Assembly (NCBI RefSeq): GCF_000328475.2
Contig: NC_026492.1
Location: forward strand, 248,001-312,000
DNA from: Mycosarcoma maydis
Taxonomy: Eukaryota; Basidiomycota; Ustilaginomycetes; Ustilaginales
DNA: 64,000 nt
Direction: 5' to 3'
The notes under the pieces were generated by a model. That model ran no database searches. It was given only the letters and a program-made list of their open reading frames with translations, and was not told where the DNA came from. The stretch's first letter is position 1, and every line of letters begins with the position of its first letter. The translations under genes were made by a program, and so were the position numbers. Below, piece after piece: positions 51,499 to 61,436 of the stretch.

Positions 51499-52658
51499 AT
51501 GGCAGGCGCTGCCCAGGAAACGGGTGGTCTGGTCCACGACCTCCTCTCAGAGATCATCCCCTACCCCATCTTTCGCATCCTCGCTGGCTTCTCCAATCTC
51601 ATCTATCATCTTCTTGGAACTGCCAACAACCCTGCATCATGGACATCAACCTTGCTTCCGCCGCTGATCACCTTTTTCGTCGCCTACTTTGCGCTCTTGA
51701 CGGCGTACAGGACGGTGCGCTCGATGCTTTCGCTAGCGTGGTTCGGTATCAAATGGGGCGCCATCATCGGCGCGCTCATTGCAGTGTGGGCGTGGTGGAC
51801 CGACAACACCGATGCGATCAATAGCACGGGCACAGTGCCTGGTAGAGAAGGCTTCTTTGGCCAACGTAAGTAGACTGCGTCCGACACTGCGACGTTTGTC
51901 GAACCCCCCATACTCAAACTGTCTTTTCTCTATTCTCCACTGGATCACCCACAGTATTCAGAGGCTGACTGAGCTCCTTCTCTGTTCTCTTGCGAACTCC
52001 AATACCAGTCAACGCGCTCGGTCCACTGATGAATACGCTTTACACGCAACTCCCAGACCTCGTCGCGTCCGGTGACTCCTCTGCCTCTGCTCGAAACAAA
52101 CGCCGACGTCCACACACTTCGCCGCAGACACGACGTCGAGCACGAGCACGAGCACGAGCCAATCAGCGCGCGTTCTCGGTGGACCCCAACGCCCACCTGG
52201 CCGACGACCTCGGGGCAGGGTACAGTGCGTTTGCCGACATGTTTGGGCGTTCTAACACTGACTCGTCGAGCGGCGTCGACTTTGGCACACTTCTTCGTAC
52301 GATTGTCACAGAGGGGCAACGGCAGGGCATCGATGCATTGTCCGCGCTCAGAGCAGCAGGCAGAGTGCAAGACGAGCTGCGAAGGTTTCAACAAGATCCG
52401 ACAGCTTGGTTCGAAGGTGTCGGCGAGCGATTCAGGACTTCGGCAACGCCTGGGTTGGAGGAAGGTGCTGCGTACAATACTCGCTCCAGGACAAGACGTC
52501 ATCCGCAACAGCATCGTGCAGAAGGTTTCAGCACGAATCAGCAAGACTCTTGGTGGACCAACGTCGCTTCTGGCGTAAATGACTTTTTCAAACGTGAGCC
52601 AGAGGAAGACCATGCTGGCAGCTCGACAAGACGCAGTCGTCCATCGTACGATGTATGA
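51499..52658 (+). CDS. Apq12-like nuclear envelope / nuclear pore assembly protein
   Basis: A 338-residue protein built from two exons, 51499-51865 and 52009-52658 (intron GTAAGT...CCAG), giving FFGQLNALGPLMNTLY across the splice. A membrane region at about 51-100 (LLPPLITFFVAYFALLTAYR, LAWFGIKWGAIIGALIAVWA) and the N-terminal amphipathic segment resemble the fungal Apq12 family, which works in nuclear pore assembly and membrane lipid balance. The long second exon is basic and disordered (KRRRPHTSPQTRRRARARAR). The internal alternative acceptor at about 51957 would give an immediate stop, which supports the chosen splice. Family assignment rests mainly on the membrane segment. Confidence 0.65.
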
Positions 52659-52800
52659 TTTTAGCCATCGTTCGGTGCAATGAAAGCACAAAGGGAAAGG
52701 TTGGTCTGTTCGGTGGAGCTCTGCGGTTTGATTCGGTTTGAGTGTGCTATGTGAGTGAAAGCAGCTCTGGCGTTGCAGGCTGCATTGCACGCGGCGTGGA

Positions 52801-53772
52801 TCAATCATTGCTATCTTCTTTGACCTCTTGGAGCGTTGGTACCTTTTCGGTTCTGCAACCCATGCGTCTGGCGACGCGCTTGGCGACGTTGATAACGCTG
52901 TTGACGTCATCAGAGCTCCAACCGGCTCTCAACGCTCCACGCATGTGCCACAGCACCTCGGCTCTGCAGTTGCGCGCAACCAAGGCTGCTAAGACCAACA
53001 GCTCGGTGCACCTCCAATCGAGCACTTTTTGCTCGCCAAGGTTGAAGCCATAGTTGATTTCGAGCGTGAGGAACTTGAGATCGGGCATGTTGTGGCTCAT
53101 TTTTTCATCGAGGATCTGGTCGAGATTGTGTCTGTACACGCGTCGTAGCGCTTGCTCTGCAGGAGTTGTGAGCGAGCCGATTGGGTCTTGCACGCGAGCA
53201 TGACGGACGAAATGGGAGCAATCGAGCAGATGCGAGGGCGACGTATTACGCAGGTGGTCCAGAAGCACAAACACCGTATCGAGCGCCGGCGGGATACCGA
53301 AGATTACGGATCCTTTCACGAGTGTCTCCTGTATGACTTGCTGAATGCGTTGAGATTTACTCTTGCTCTCGTCGCCCACTTGCAAATTGGTCGTAGCTTC
53401 GACCAGAGCGAGAGAGTATAGGTCCACAATTGATTCCGGTCCAGAATTGCACGAAACGACGGCAGATGCCAGCACCACCAACCACGCCTCTGTGCATTCG
53501 CGGATACACGCCGAGAGTTGGCTCTGCAAGCTTTTCAGTTCGTCCAGCGTGAGTAGCGCAGGCACCTCAGGTTCCGCTGCGACTCTCGCGTCGGTCGTCA
53601 TGTAGAATTGTTTCCGAGATGAACCGTAACCGTGAACGCGAGTTGGACTACGCACCGCTGTGCGACGACGTGCAGTGGCAAGAACGTTACGCTTTTGTAG
53701 CGACAGCTTGTCGTGATAAAAGATTGAACTAGCACCACGAATACCCGAGGCTCCGCTTGTGACCCTGAGCAT
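52801..53772 (-). CDS. Carboxymuconolactone decarboxylase/AhpD-like family protein
   Basis: A 323-residue protein with a C-terminal CMD-like (AhpD-fold) domain at about 240-310, FLTLEINYGFNLGEQKVLDW then LVLAALVARNCRAEVLWHMR and GWSSDDVNSVINVAKRV. The CxxC pair of redox-active AhpD enzymes is absent: only one Cys precedes the His, so peroxidase activity is doubtful. The N-terminal leader from ATG 53772 is Arg/Ser-rich and could target mitochondria. A second ATG at 53601 would give 266 residues without the leader. The frame opens at 53952 with TTG and runs through a repeat, so that extension was rejected. Function unknown. Confidence 0.72.
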   Translation of the reverse strand: MLRVTSGASGIRGASSIFYHDKLSLQKRNVLATARRRTAVRSPTRVHGYGSSRKQFYMTTDARVAAEPEVPALLTLDELKSLQSQLSACIRECTEAWLVVLASAVVSCNSGPESIVDLYSLALVEATTNLQVGDESKSKSQRIQQVIQETLVKGSVIFGIPPALDTVFVLLDHLRNTSPSHLLDCSHFVRHARVQDPIGSLTTPAEQALRRVYRHNLDQILDEKMSHNMPDLKFLTLEINYGFNLGEQKVLDWRCTELLVLAALVARNCRAEVLWHMRGALRAGWSSDDVNSVINVAKRVARRMGCRTEKVPTLQEVKEDSND

Positions 53773-54244
53773 TTGCCGCTGACGACGACGACGATCAAGA
53801 TCGTAGAGCGTAGAGCGTAGGTGAGGAAAGCAGCCACCGTGCAAGCTGGTCCATGTGCTTGCGCGCTTGCGTGCTTGGTTGGCTCTGAAACTGGCATTCG
53901 TGTTTACGTGGTGCGAAATTTCCTCAGAACAACCACGAATCGTGAACGCCAATCTGAATCACGAACTCACGAATCACGAATCACGAGTTGTGGATGAATT
54001 CGCGATTGTGGATGGCTGCCAGAGCCCAAGGAAAAGGGACTTTGAGTTCTTGGTGCACGATGCTCACACGCACTCGTCCAACCCATTGCACGTTCGCATC
54101 AACGCTGAGCACGCTCAACGCAAAACACTCGCGGCCTAGCACAGTATCGAATCGGCATATATCTATCACGGAGATCGAGCCTGAGTTTCATGTATGGTTG
54201 CTACTGCGTCGCGGCGATGCTCTTGTGTGGCTTGTGCTATCTCG
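53773..54244. other. Intergenic region with ATTCACG-type repeats
   Basis: Separates two minus-strand genes. It contains a repeat cluster at 53930-53995 (AATCACGAACTCACGAATCA and neighbours). No additional gene seen. Confidence 0.5.
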
Positions 54245-55633
54245 CTAAATTCCCATCTGCCGCTTCATGCCCAACCAGACCGCAAACGAGATGCTGGTCA
54301 TTGGGACCACTTTCAAGAATCCGATGCTCAGCCCGACATAGAAGCCTCTCCAACCACTGGTCTTGTAGATCCACGCTGCTGTTTCCCACATACCCAACAT
54401 AGCTCCAGGACGAATGATGCCTCCTACCTGCTGTCTCCTTCTAACCACTTCGAAGGGATAAGCGGCGGTTTGTGAGAGTGCGCCTGCGAGTGCGCCCGCC
54501 GATAAGTCGACTACGGTTTTGCTGGGCCAGTACCACTGTCTCCTACTACCCAGTTGTCCTACCGCCGGTTCCGAAGGAGGGAACACGTCCTGAAGCAGAG
54601 TCTTGCATCGTCCAAACACGAGGAAGCTCGTACCTGCGTATGGGATCATTCCCATCACGGTGACGCTGAACCCGCGGTAGAATTTGAGTATGGGATACTT
54701 GGCTAACAGCCGGTTGCCTGCTGGAACGGCGGAAGAAGGCACGTTCGGGTCGGTTGCCCGCAATGCGCTTTCGATTGAATTCGCTGCTCCTGCTCCTGCT
54801 CCTGCTCCGGCAGCGGCAGCGGCAGTCGCAGTCGCAGTCATGGCAGTATGAGTGGCCGATGTGCTGAGATTCGCTTGCTGTGCGACCTGCTGTGCGATTC
54901 TGGCCGCCCTCTTCCTGGCATCGCTGCTAAATGGCGCCTCGGTCGCACCTTCGCGATAGATCATACCGATGATTCTCCTCAATCCGCCTTTCTGTCGTTT
55001 GCGCTTGGTCTCGAACGCCAATCGGACACGGATCAATTCGAGCGGATAGGTCAAGAAGACCGACAACACGCCGCTTGCCGATCCTGCCAGAAACAGCCTT
55101 GCCGACGTCTCGCTCTGCTTGGTAGGCATCAGGTAGAAGTGCAATTTGTCGTACGCCATGTATTTGATCGCTGCATACGGAAAGATGCGCATAAGCGTTG
55201 CGCTATGCCCTTGAAACAGCGCCGACGCTCCGTCGGATCGCACGATGTCGCGTCCAGCTTTGAACACGCCCAGCCACTTGCCCGAGTACTTTTGGAACTC
55301 GGGGTTCTGTGCTTGGAAGAGGATCTTGACGCGGTCCAGAGGTGCGATGGCCGATTTGGCGACGCAGCCCGCTATTCCGCCTGCAAACCCGGAGCGAAGC
55401 ACGTAGTTCCAGCTTGTCTTGTCCGCCGTATCGCCAAGCATCGAGGTGGCTGACGTGGTGTTGCAAGTGCGCGATATTGAAAATGCATCCTCAACATTGT
55501 CGTATGCCCTACCCTTTCCTTTGATGTCGTAAGCGTTCTTCGATGCGTGTAAGAGATGCATCGAGTCGCGTGGATCGGTGGCTGCGTTGTCAGTCTCGCA
55601 CAGTGGCGGATGGTGCGGACGTGGAGCGGCCAT
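54245..55633 (-). CDS. leu5: Mitochondrial carrier, Leu5/SLC25A42-like coenzyme A transporter
   Basis: A 462-residue mitochondrial carrier family protein. The three carrier signatures are all present: APLDRVKILFQ, YPLELIRVRLAFE and YPFEVVRRRQQ. The first repeat, GGIAGCVAKSAIAPLDRVKI with FPYAAIKYMAYDKLHFYLMP, resembles Leu5 and human SLC25A16/42, which import coenzyme A. A Gly/Ala-rich low-complexity insert (about 270-290) sits in the loop between the second and third repeats; on the DNA this is a (GCTCCT)n-like repeat near 54790. The frame opens at 55675 with TTG; the ATG at 55633 gives MAAPRPHHPPLCETDN. The substrate is inferred from family resemblance. Inner mitochondrial membrane. Confidence 0.85.
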   Translation of the reverse strand: MAAPRPHHPPLCETDNAATDPRDSMHLLHASKNAYDIKGKGRAYDNVEDAFSISRTCNTTSATSMLGDTADKTSWNYVLRSGFAGGIAGCVAKSAIAPLDRVKILFQAQNPEFQKYSGKWLGVFKAGRDIVRSDGASALFQGHSATLMRIFPYAAIKYMAYDKLHFYLMPTKQSETSARLFLAGSASGVLSVFLTYPLELIRVRLAFETKRKRQKGGLRRIIGMIYREGATEAPFSSDARKRAARIAQQVAQQANLSTSATHTAMTATATAAAAAGAGAGAGAANSIESALRATDPNVPSSAVPAGNRLLAKYPILKFYRGFSVTVMGMIPYAGTSFLVFGRCKTLLQDVFPPSEPAVGQLGSRRQWYWPSKTVVDLSAGALAGALSQTAAYPFEVVRRRQQVGGIIRPGAMLGMWETAAWIYKTSGWRGFYVGLSIGFLKVVPMTSISFAVWLGMKRQMGI

Positions 55634-56856
55634 GTTGATTCTGCCGAGCACACCGCCTAGGTGGTCTGAGTGCAAACACTGCTGCGCCTTTCGCTCGAGT
55701 TGACCCGCGCTGTGCGGATAAAAGCACAGAGTGCAGAGCGTCGTGATCTTGCTCTAGACCACCCGAGGCTCTGACGTGGTTGCAAGCACCCGTTTGCTTG
55801 CGGTGTTGAGCTGCAGAGCTGCGAGGCAGCTTGGTGGGTTTTGCGCGTGTCTGAGTTCGTACACACGGGACACAGTGAAGCACACTTGCCAATGCGGTAA
55901 TCGGATGCGTTCTTGGTGAGCTTGCTAACACCCGCCGAAAGCAATTGTGAATCGTCTATCGTCAATGTTCAACGTCGAGAAGCAACGTCGGCGCCCAATC
56001 ACAGACTGCGAAATGAGCATAACCTCATTCGTTGGCTCGATGACTCAAGAATCGTGAATCTGAATCCAGCCGGAGCCGGGTTCTGAAAGCTGAAAATCGT
56101 CAGTCGTGGGTTGTGAATCACGAATGCTCGCGACTAAAATCACAAACATGAATCGCCCCGCGCGCCTTCCCCGCCTCGCAGCTCGGGTTTGTTCTTGGTG
56201 CTTTTTGCCGGCAACTCGCACGAAGCCAACTCACCCTGTACTCTGACCGGCTTTTCCGACAGCGCTGAGCATTTGCATTCGAATTCCATCTGTGGTCAAC
56301 TCACACGTCAGCTGGACGCGTCTGTCAAGTCACAGAGTCATTCGTGATTTCCTCTTTTTCTTTTCTTTTTGTTTCCAAATCTACGTATCGTGACTGTTAG
56401 GTGTATTGCGGACTAACCCCAAGGTGCGAAGAAGTTTGAGCACTTATGCCAAGGCATGATGACGGGCGCCTTCTGCACTTCCGTGTGAGGAGAAACGTAG
56501 ATGGTCGATACCCGACGAACAAACCTTTTGCTCTGCTCGGCGGTCGATGCAAAGCGTCAAATGGCAAGTACAAAGCCCAGTCTTCTATACCCTCGCTTCT
56601 GATTCCACGTCGTAGCAGGAACGGCTTCTACCTTTCCATTCCGTCGAAGAACATGCTGTGAATGAGAGTGCAACGCCATAGCGCTACTGACGCCATCTCG
56701 TAGAACATGCGTTCACCATTCCCTAACTAGCTTTCATTCCCAAATTCATTTTGCTCGAAAATTTTCCGAGCAGCTTCTTCAGAACATTTCGCATTAAAGT
56801 ACGGCCAAAAAATGAGGCAGGATAACTTTCCACATGCCACATGCGCAACAAAAAGG
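55634..56856. other. Intergenic region between carrier and tRNA genes
   Basis: No recognisable gene. ATTCACG-class repeats occur at 56047-56060 and 56110-56130. A TTTTCTTTTC-type pyrimidine tract is at 56350-56375. Confidence 0.5.
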
Positions 56857-56981
56857 TGTCCTCGGCGAGAGTCGAACTCGCGATCTTAGGATTTCAGAAC
56901 TTTTCAGCTCGTAGGTTGATTCCTGTCATTACAGGATCGTTGGTATGAGACCTACGCCCTAACCAACTAGGCCACGAAGAC
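56857..56981 (-). tRNA. tRNA-Met (CAU), elongator type, with a 51-nt intron
   Basis: On the minus strand the cloverleaf is complete: acceptor GTCTTCG pairs with CGAGGAC (one G-U), D arm GCCT...GGGC with loop AGTTGGTTA, anticodon stem TAGGT/TCCTA with the U-U mismatch next to the loop CTCATAA, the same feature as elongator Met tRNA, and T arm GCGAG TTCGACT CTCGC. Exons are 56944-56981 and 56857-56892; the intron 56893-56943 interrupts after position 37, the canonical site. The mature tRNA is 74 nt before CCA addition. The anticodon is CAU. The initiator type is ruled out by the T-loop and D-loop sequences. Confidence 0.93.
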
Positions 56982-57188
56982 TTGTTGTGTCAAATGGTGG
57001 GCAAATGGATTACATATACTTGTGTTACATTCGAATAGTGACGAGACCAACTCGTGACTCCCATATTATCTGTCACCGACCGCTTTCATGCGACCCACGC
57101 ACATCCGCACCACACATCGACAGAGACAAAACGAGGCAAGAGGGGGGAGTTGCATCAATGTTGGAGCATGACTTGTCACGAGAATCTA

Positions 57189-58868
57189 TCAACCCAACGA
57201 GGCGTAATCCGAAACAAGCTTGGCGACACCATTGGCGAGCGGAGCGAGTTCGCTAGCGATAGCACACTCGGCATACACTCGGACGCAGTCCTCGGTACCA
57301 CTCGGGCGAACGAAGCTCCTGGCATCCTTGTACTTGCCCACCAGCTCATCAATTCTCCCCTGCAGACCGGGTGGGCTGGTCAACTTGCGTTCGGCATCCT
57401 CGGTTTTGAACACGAAGCGATCCTTGACATTGACCTTGAGGATCTTGTTGGGCAGATCCTCGTACGCCCCATCCCATTCAGCCGGGCCCCATTGACGCGC
57501 TCGCAAGATGACTTCGACCAGAAGCATGTCTGAAATAGCATCACCGACGGTCTGGTTGATCAGATCGACCAGGGCGGCCAGCTGCTCGAGCGCGGTCTGG
57601 GCTGCAGGTGTGGACGGACTGGCTTCTTTAATTTTGCGTTGCGCAGAGCGCGAGAAGAGCACAGTTCCGTGACCGTTGGCCTCAAAGTAGACGCCAATGT
57701 CGTATGCCTCGGCGGCGTGGTGGAGATGCTTGACTCCCGTTGGGGTGCAAGTGACGGGCACGCGCTGCTTGAGGTACTTGGTCGAGCTTCCGTTGGCGTA
57801 GGCGGTCTGGACACAGCCGAGCTCGAGCTTGATGCCGGCTGCCTGGACGAGCTCCGAGAGGTAGCCAGCAGCGAGAGAGGCAATCTTGTCGCCATCCAGC
57901 AAGCGGAACGAGTCCTTGGAGCTGGCAGGACCCGTGAGATAGTAATACACGATACGATCCGCGTCGCCGTCGAAGGAGCACAGACGTTCGCCAGGCTGCA
58001 GGTTCTCCTTTTCAAACCCGACAGGCAGACACTGGTTGGTCTTGACATAGTCGGCACCGCACCCGTTGTTGAGTGCGCCCGGCGTAGTGGTGCTGGTACG
58101 GAGCGCACGGAAGGCGATGCGATCCTCCGGAAGATACTTGATCAGGTTGGTGAGCGCGTAGGCACCGACACCGTTGGCGCAGTCAACGACGAGTGGCGGC
58201 ACATCCGACTTGGCGGGGACAAGCTTGAGGAAAGCAGCGGCAAGTTTCTTGTAGTAGCCCTGTTCGCTCGGTTCACCGTACGAATCGGGTGTGCCCTGAG
58301 TGTTGAGGCACTTGACAAGGTAGTGCAGCTGCGGAGTGGTCTTGAGGCCAGCGTCGATGGTATGCGCGCCGAAAGCCGAGAGACCATCGACGATGGCTTG
58401 GACGAGCTGCTTGCAGGATGGGCGTGTGTCGTAGCCAACAATCACGGAAGCAGGGGCAGCGAGGTCAATCTTGAAGTGCGCAACGAGCTTCTCGAGCGAA
58501 GTGACGAGCTCTTCGTCAGTGATGGCGTTGGCAATCTGAGTGCAGAACGGCTCCCATGTCGCCTCAAGCATCTCACCGCGCGGGTCGACCATCTTGACAC
58601 CATTGTCCTGCTCCGGATTGTGGCTGGCGGTTACCATAAGGCCGATGGTTTTGCCCTTGAGCTTTTTGGACCGCAAAGCACCGATGAGACCGACACGGAA
58701 ACACGTGCTGTCGAGGATGTCGGCTCGTGTACGCAGACCGGCAGTACCGTAAGTGAAGGTCTGGTTGATGGGTTTCGGATGCGCTTGCGAGGCGGCGGTG
58801 ATGAGCGACACGGGAAGACCTTCGCCGATGTGAGACTGAGCGGCCGAGACTATGGATGGAAGCGCCAT
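57189..58868 (-). CDS. agm1: Phosphoacetylglucosamine mutase
   Basis: A 559-residue phosphoacetylglucosamine mutase (yeast Pcm1/Agm1, human PGM3), which converts GlcNAc-6-P to GlcNAc-1-P on the way to UDP-GlcNAc and chitin. The active-site serine is Ser82 in TASHNPEQDNGVKM; the metal-binding loop CSFDGDADRIVYYY is near 293-305; the sugar-binding GVYFEANGHGTVLFS near 400; and the phosphate-binding RPSGTEDCVRVYAE near the C-terminus. Length matches family members (about 540-560). Starts at ATG 58868. Single exon. Essential in most fungi. Confidence 0.97.
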   Translation of the reverse strand: MALPSIVSAAQSHIGEGLPVSLITAASQAHPKPINQTFTYGTAGLRTRADILDSTCFRVGLIGALRSKKLKGKTIGLMVTASHNPEQDNGVKMVDPRGEMLEATWEPFCTQIANAITDEELVTSLEKLVAHFKIDLAAPASVIVGYDTRPSCKQLVQAIVDGLSAFGAHTIDAGLKTTPQLHYLVKCLNTQGTPDSYGEPSEQGYYKKLAAAFLKLVPAKSDVPPLVVDCANGVGAYALTNLIKYLPEDRIAFRALRTSTTTPGALNNGCGADYVKTNQCLPVGFEKENLQPGERLCSFDGDADRIVYYYLTGPASSKDSFRLLDGDKIASLAAGYLSELVQAAGIKLELGCVQTAYANGSSTKYLKQRVPVTCTPTGVKHLHHAAEAYDIGVYFEANGHGTVLFSRSAQRKIKEASPSTPAAQTALEQLAALVDLINQTVGDAISDMLLVEVILRARQWGPAEWDGAYEDLPNKILKVNVKDRFVFKTEDAERKLTSPPGLQGRIDELVGKYKDARSFVRPSGTEDCVRVYAECAIASELAPLANGVAKLVSDYASLG

Positions 58869-59573
58869 GTTGGAGTATCTTGCAGCTCTTCGCGGTGATG
58901 ATGGTGTGATGGCAAACTAGTTGTACGAGGAAGGCGGATGAGCACGAAGAAAAATGCAAATCAGGACAGATCCACGATCGTGAACGCGAGTCCAACACCC
59001 ATCAGAAGAGCACAGAGGCGTCACAGGGCGAGGGTTGTGCGTGGAGGTTATGCGCTGTTGAACCAAACTGCACCGTGCATTCACGATTGGTGAGCGCGTC
59101 AAAATCTCGATACGCTGGCTGGCCTGTTGTGAAAGAATCCGTGATTCGTGCACGGTGATGCTCACAGCTGTGTGTTTGGCTTTTCAGTCACGAGTCACGA
59201 GTGCTGCTGTGTGACGGATGGAAAAGATGCAGTCACGAGCAGCGTGTAGCCATTCGTGATTCTGTGATTCGTGATTCGTGATTCGTGATTATAGAGAGCA
59301 AACTTATTTCCGTCGGTCACCCTCGAGCCTGCAGCTGTCACTCTCGACTGCCACAGGAAAATGCCAACCATCGTGCATCGTGATTGCACAGTGCTGCCTT
59401 TGCACCTGCACACATTGGTACTCTGGCAACTGTATGTCTTCTGTCCGCGCGGTCAATCTCAACACCTCTCGACTTGCTCAGATGACTGTTGCTGTCTCCT
59501 GCGCATTGCCAACAGGTTGTGTGAATGTTACCTAGGAGGTTGGCGCCATAATGCTGACGGAAGCTGTCGCTGA
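58869..59573. other. Intergenic region with repeats
   Basis: About 700 bp. Repeats: 59080-59095, 59140-59160, 59182-59200 (the AGTCACGAGT form), and 59250-59290, which has four ATTCGTG-type units close together. No gene seen. Confidence 0.5.
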
Positions 59574-61436
59574 TCAGTTCGACTCGGCTCTGTGCGTCAA
59601 AGTCGATTCAAGAAAGGCGATTCGGAAAGCCCTCTGGTCCATGGTCCGCCCATCAACTTCTGGCTCTCGGCGATATCTGAACCCTGGACCTTCTGCGTCC
59701 AGCGTATCAGCCAACCAATCTCGGGGTGTAGCGCGCAGCGCAAAGCATTCAGACCACGACCATTGCTGCACGGGGAGCGTCGCAATCGTCTCTTCGGGAC
59801 CTTTGCTGGCCGTATCGACTGTTGACTCAAGCGCATGAGACCAATCATACCCCTGCGTTCCATAGCCGATTGTGGTGCGGTCGCATGCGAAACGAACCAC
59901 ATGGAGAAACTGACTTGCAGAGAGTTCGTTGCCCTCGTCGAGCTGGCGTAGAATGTGAAGGCGGATTTCTGGTGGTAGATCGAGAAATCTGGGGAAGCCC
60001 TCCAAAATCTGGTCTTGCTCTGGTGCCTTCGTGATTGACTCACCAGTCCGCAGTCTCACCCGACAACCTGTCACCCTGGCGGCTCGCAGGACTTGATACG
60101 CGGCTCGTTCGCATCTGTGAGCGAGCCGATTGTTGTTTTCGAGGTAGATTGATAGCCAGTGGTTCGAGCTGGTCGATTTGACACCCGAAAAAAGCTCCGA
60201 AGCCTCCTCCAAGTCGTTCCACCATTCGTCCAATGTGACGCCGATAGTTGTCAGGTGACATGCCACTTCGAACGGTACTTGGCGATCTGAAGCAGAGTTT
60301 CCTTGTAATCTGCGATCGCGCGCCCTGAGATGGAGGAATGACACGATCGTTCCAATGTCTTCCAAAGGGATGGCAGCATAACGTCTTCTGATGCATTCGA
60401 TCCTTTCAATCTCCTTTTCTTCCCCTTGTCGCCGATCTTGGTCCGTGGTGCCACTTAGGCCGACTACAATTAACTGTCGATTGGAATGCCGCCACCTCGC
60501 GTGAGACACGGATCGGAAGAATACATCGTTCTGTAAGCTTTCAATATGTGGCGGCCTCTCGATGAAGCGTGCTGCGTCGATGCTGCGTCCACCTCCGATG
60601 ATTGCATTCTTGATAGTGTAGACGCCTCGTTCGCAAAAGGCATTTCCGTTCAGTTTCAACGTCAGCAGGCTTCTGCAGCGTTGGGGATCAGCTATAAAGT
60701 CTGCTATGGATTGTGCAGCCAACAATGCCTGCTGATCGTCGCCATCGACGAGCACATGCGAGAGCTCCAACTCCTCCAGCGCGGTACCGTTGGCGGGAAT
60801 GCTGTCGAAGAAGGCTGTCAGAGACTGCCACGACATGAGATTGTTGGACAGGTACAGACGCCGCAGAGCAGATCGTCCGATGGCTCTCGCTAGACTTGAC
60901 AGGGCTCCGTCCTTGCCGTCGATTGCGTTTGCCTTCAAGCTCAGGCTGTGAAGTACAAGATTATCGCTCAGAAAGTTGGAAAGGGCAGGTAAGCAGTCTG
61001 AGGTCAGCGCGTTGCCATCGAGTGACAAGTTCCGTATACCGCCGTATGTTAGACAAAGTGGAGCCTTTGTAGTATGTGACAGAGGTGCTAGAATTTGGAA
61101 CCAATTGATCTGCGCTGTGGGGTTGTCCGCTGAATCTGACTTGGCGGGGGTTGCCTTCTCGGTGTCGTCGATCGCGCCGCCCAACATCCGAAGCTGCTCA
61201 AGGACCTTTCGCATTCTGTGATCTCCAAGTTCGGCGTGTTGAAGGTCGAGAATATGATAGCGACCGTTGGCTTGCCTGATGGCCTCATTCACTTCGGAGA
61301 CTGTGACGAGCTCGTCGTCGGCTGGAATCCGTAATGTACCAAAGGCGATATGTCGACGATGCTGAGCTGCTGACCCGTCGCGGTCCTCGACCTCCTCGGA
61401 CGGCAGCGACACATTGTCGAGATCCAATTCACTCAT
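59574..61436 (-). CDS. Leucine-rich-repeat protein of unknown function
   Basis: A 620-residue single-exon protein. Leucine-rich repeats of the ribonuclease-inhibitor-like kind occupy about 130-300: IRNLSLDGNALTSDCLPALS, LVLHSLSLKANAIDGKDGAL, LRRLYLSNNLMSWQSLTAFF, ALEELELSHVLVDGDDQQAL and LLTLKLNGNAFCERGVYTIK. The C-terminal half contains an F-box-like segment, FLDLPPEIRLHILRQLDEGN, near 505-525, unusual in lying after the repeats. It may therefore be an LRR protein with a terminal F-box-like motif. The frame extends to 61571; ATG 61436 (MSELDLDNVSLPSEEVEDRD) is the best start because upstream sequence lacks a better one. Partner unknown. Confidence 0.65.
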   Translation of the reverse strand: MSELDLDNVSLPSEEVEDRDGSAAQHRRHIAFGTLRIPADDELVTVSEVNEAIRQANGRYHILDLQHAELGDHRMRKVLEQLRMLGGAIDDTEKATPAKSDSADNPTAQINWFQILAPLSHTTKAPLCLTYGGIRNLSLDGNALTSDCLPALSNFLSDNLVLHSLSLKANAIDGKDGALSSLARAIGRSALRRLYLSNNLMSWQSLTAFFDSIPANGTALEELELSHVLVDGDDQQALLAAQSIADFIADPQRCRSLLTLKLNGNAFCERGVYTIKNAIIGGGRSIDAARFIERPPHIESLQNDVFFRSVSHARWRHSNRQLIVVGLSGTTDQDRRQGEEKEIERIECIRRRYAAIPLEDIGTIVSFLHLRARDRRLQGNSASDRQVPFEVACHLTTIGVTLDEWWNDLEEASELFSGVKSTSSNHWLSIYLENNNRLAHRCERAAYQVLRAARVTGCRVRLRTGESITKAPEQDQILEGFPRFLDLPPEIRLHILRQLDEGNELSASQFLHVVRFACDRTTIGYGTQGYDWSHALESTVDTASKGPEETIATLPVQQWSWSECFALRATPRDWLADTLDAEGPGFRYRREPEVDGRTMDQRAFRIAFLESTLTHRAESN

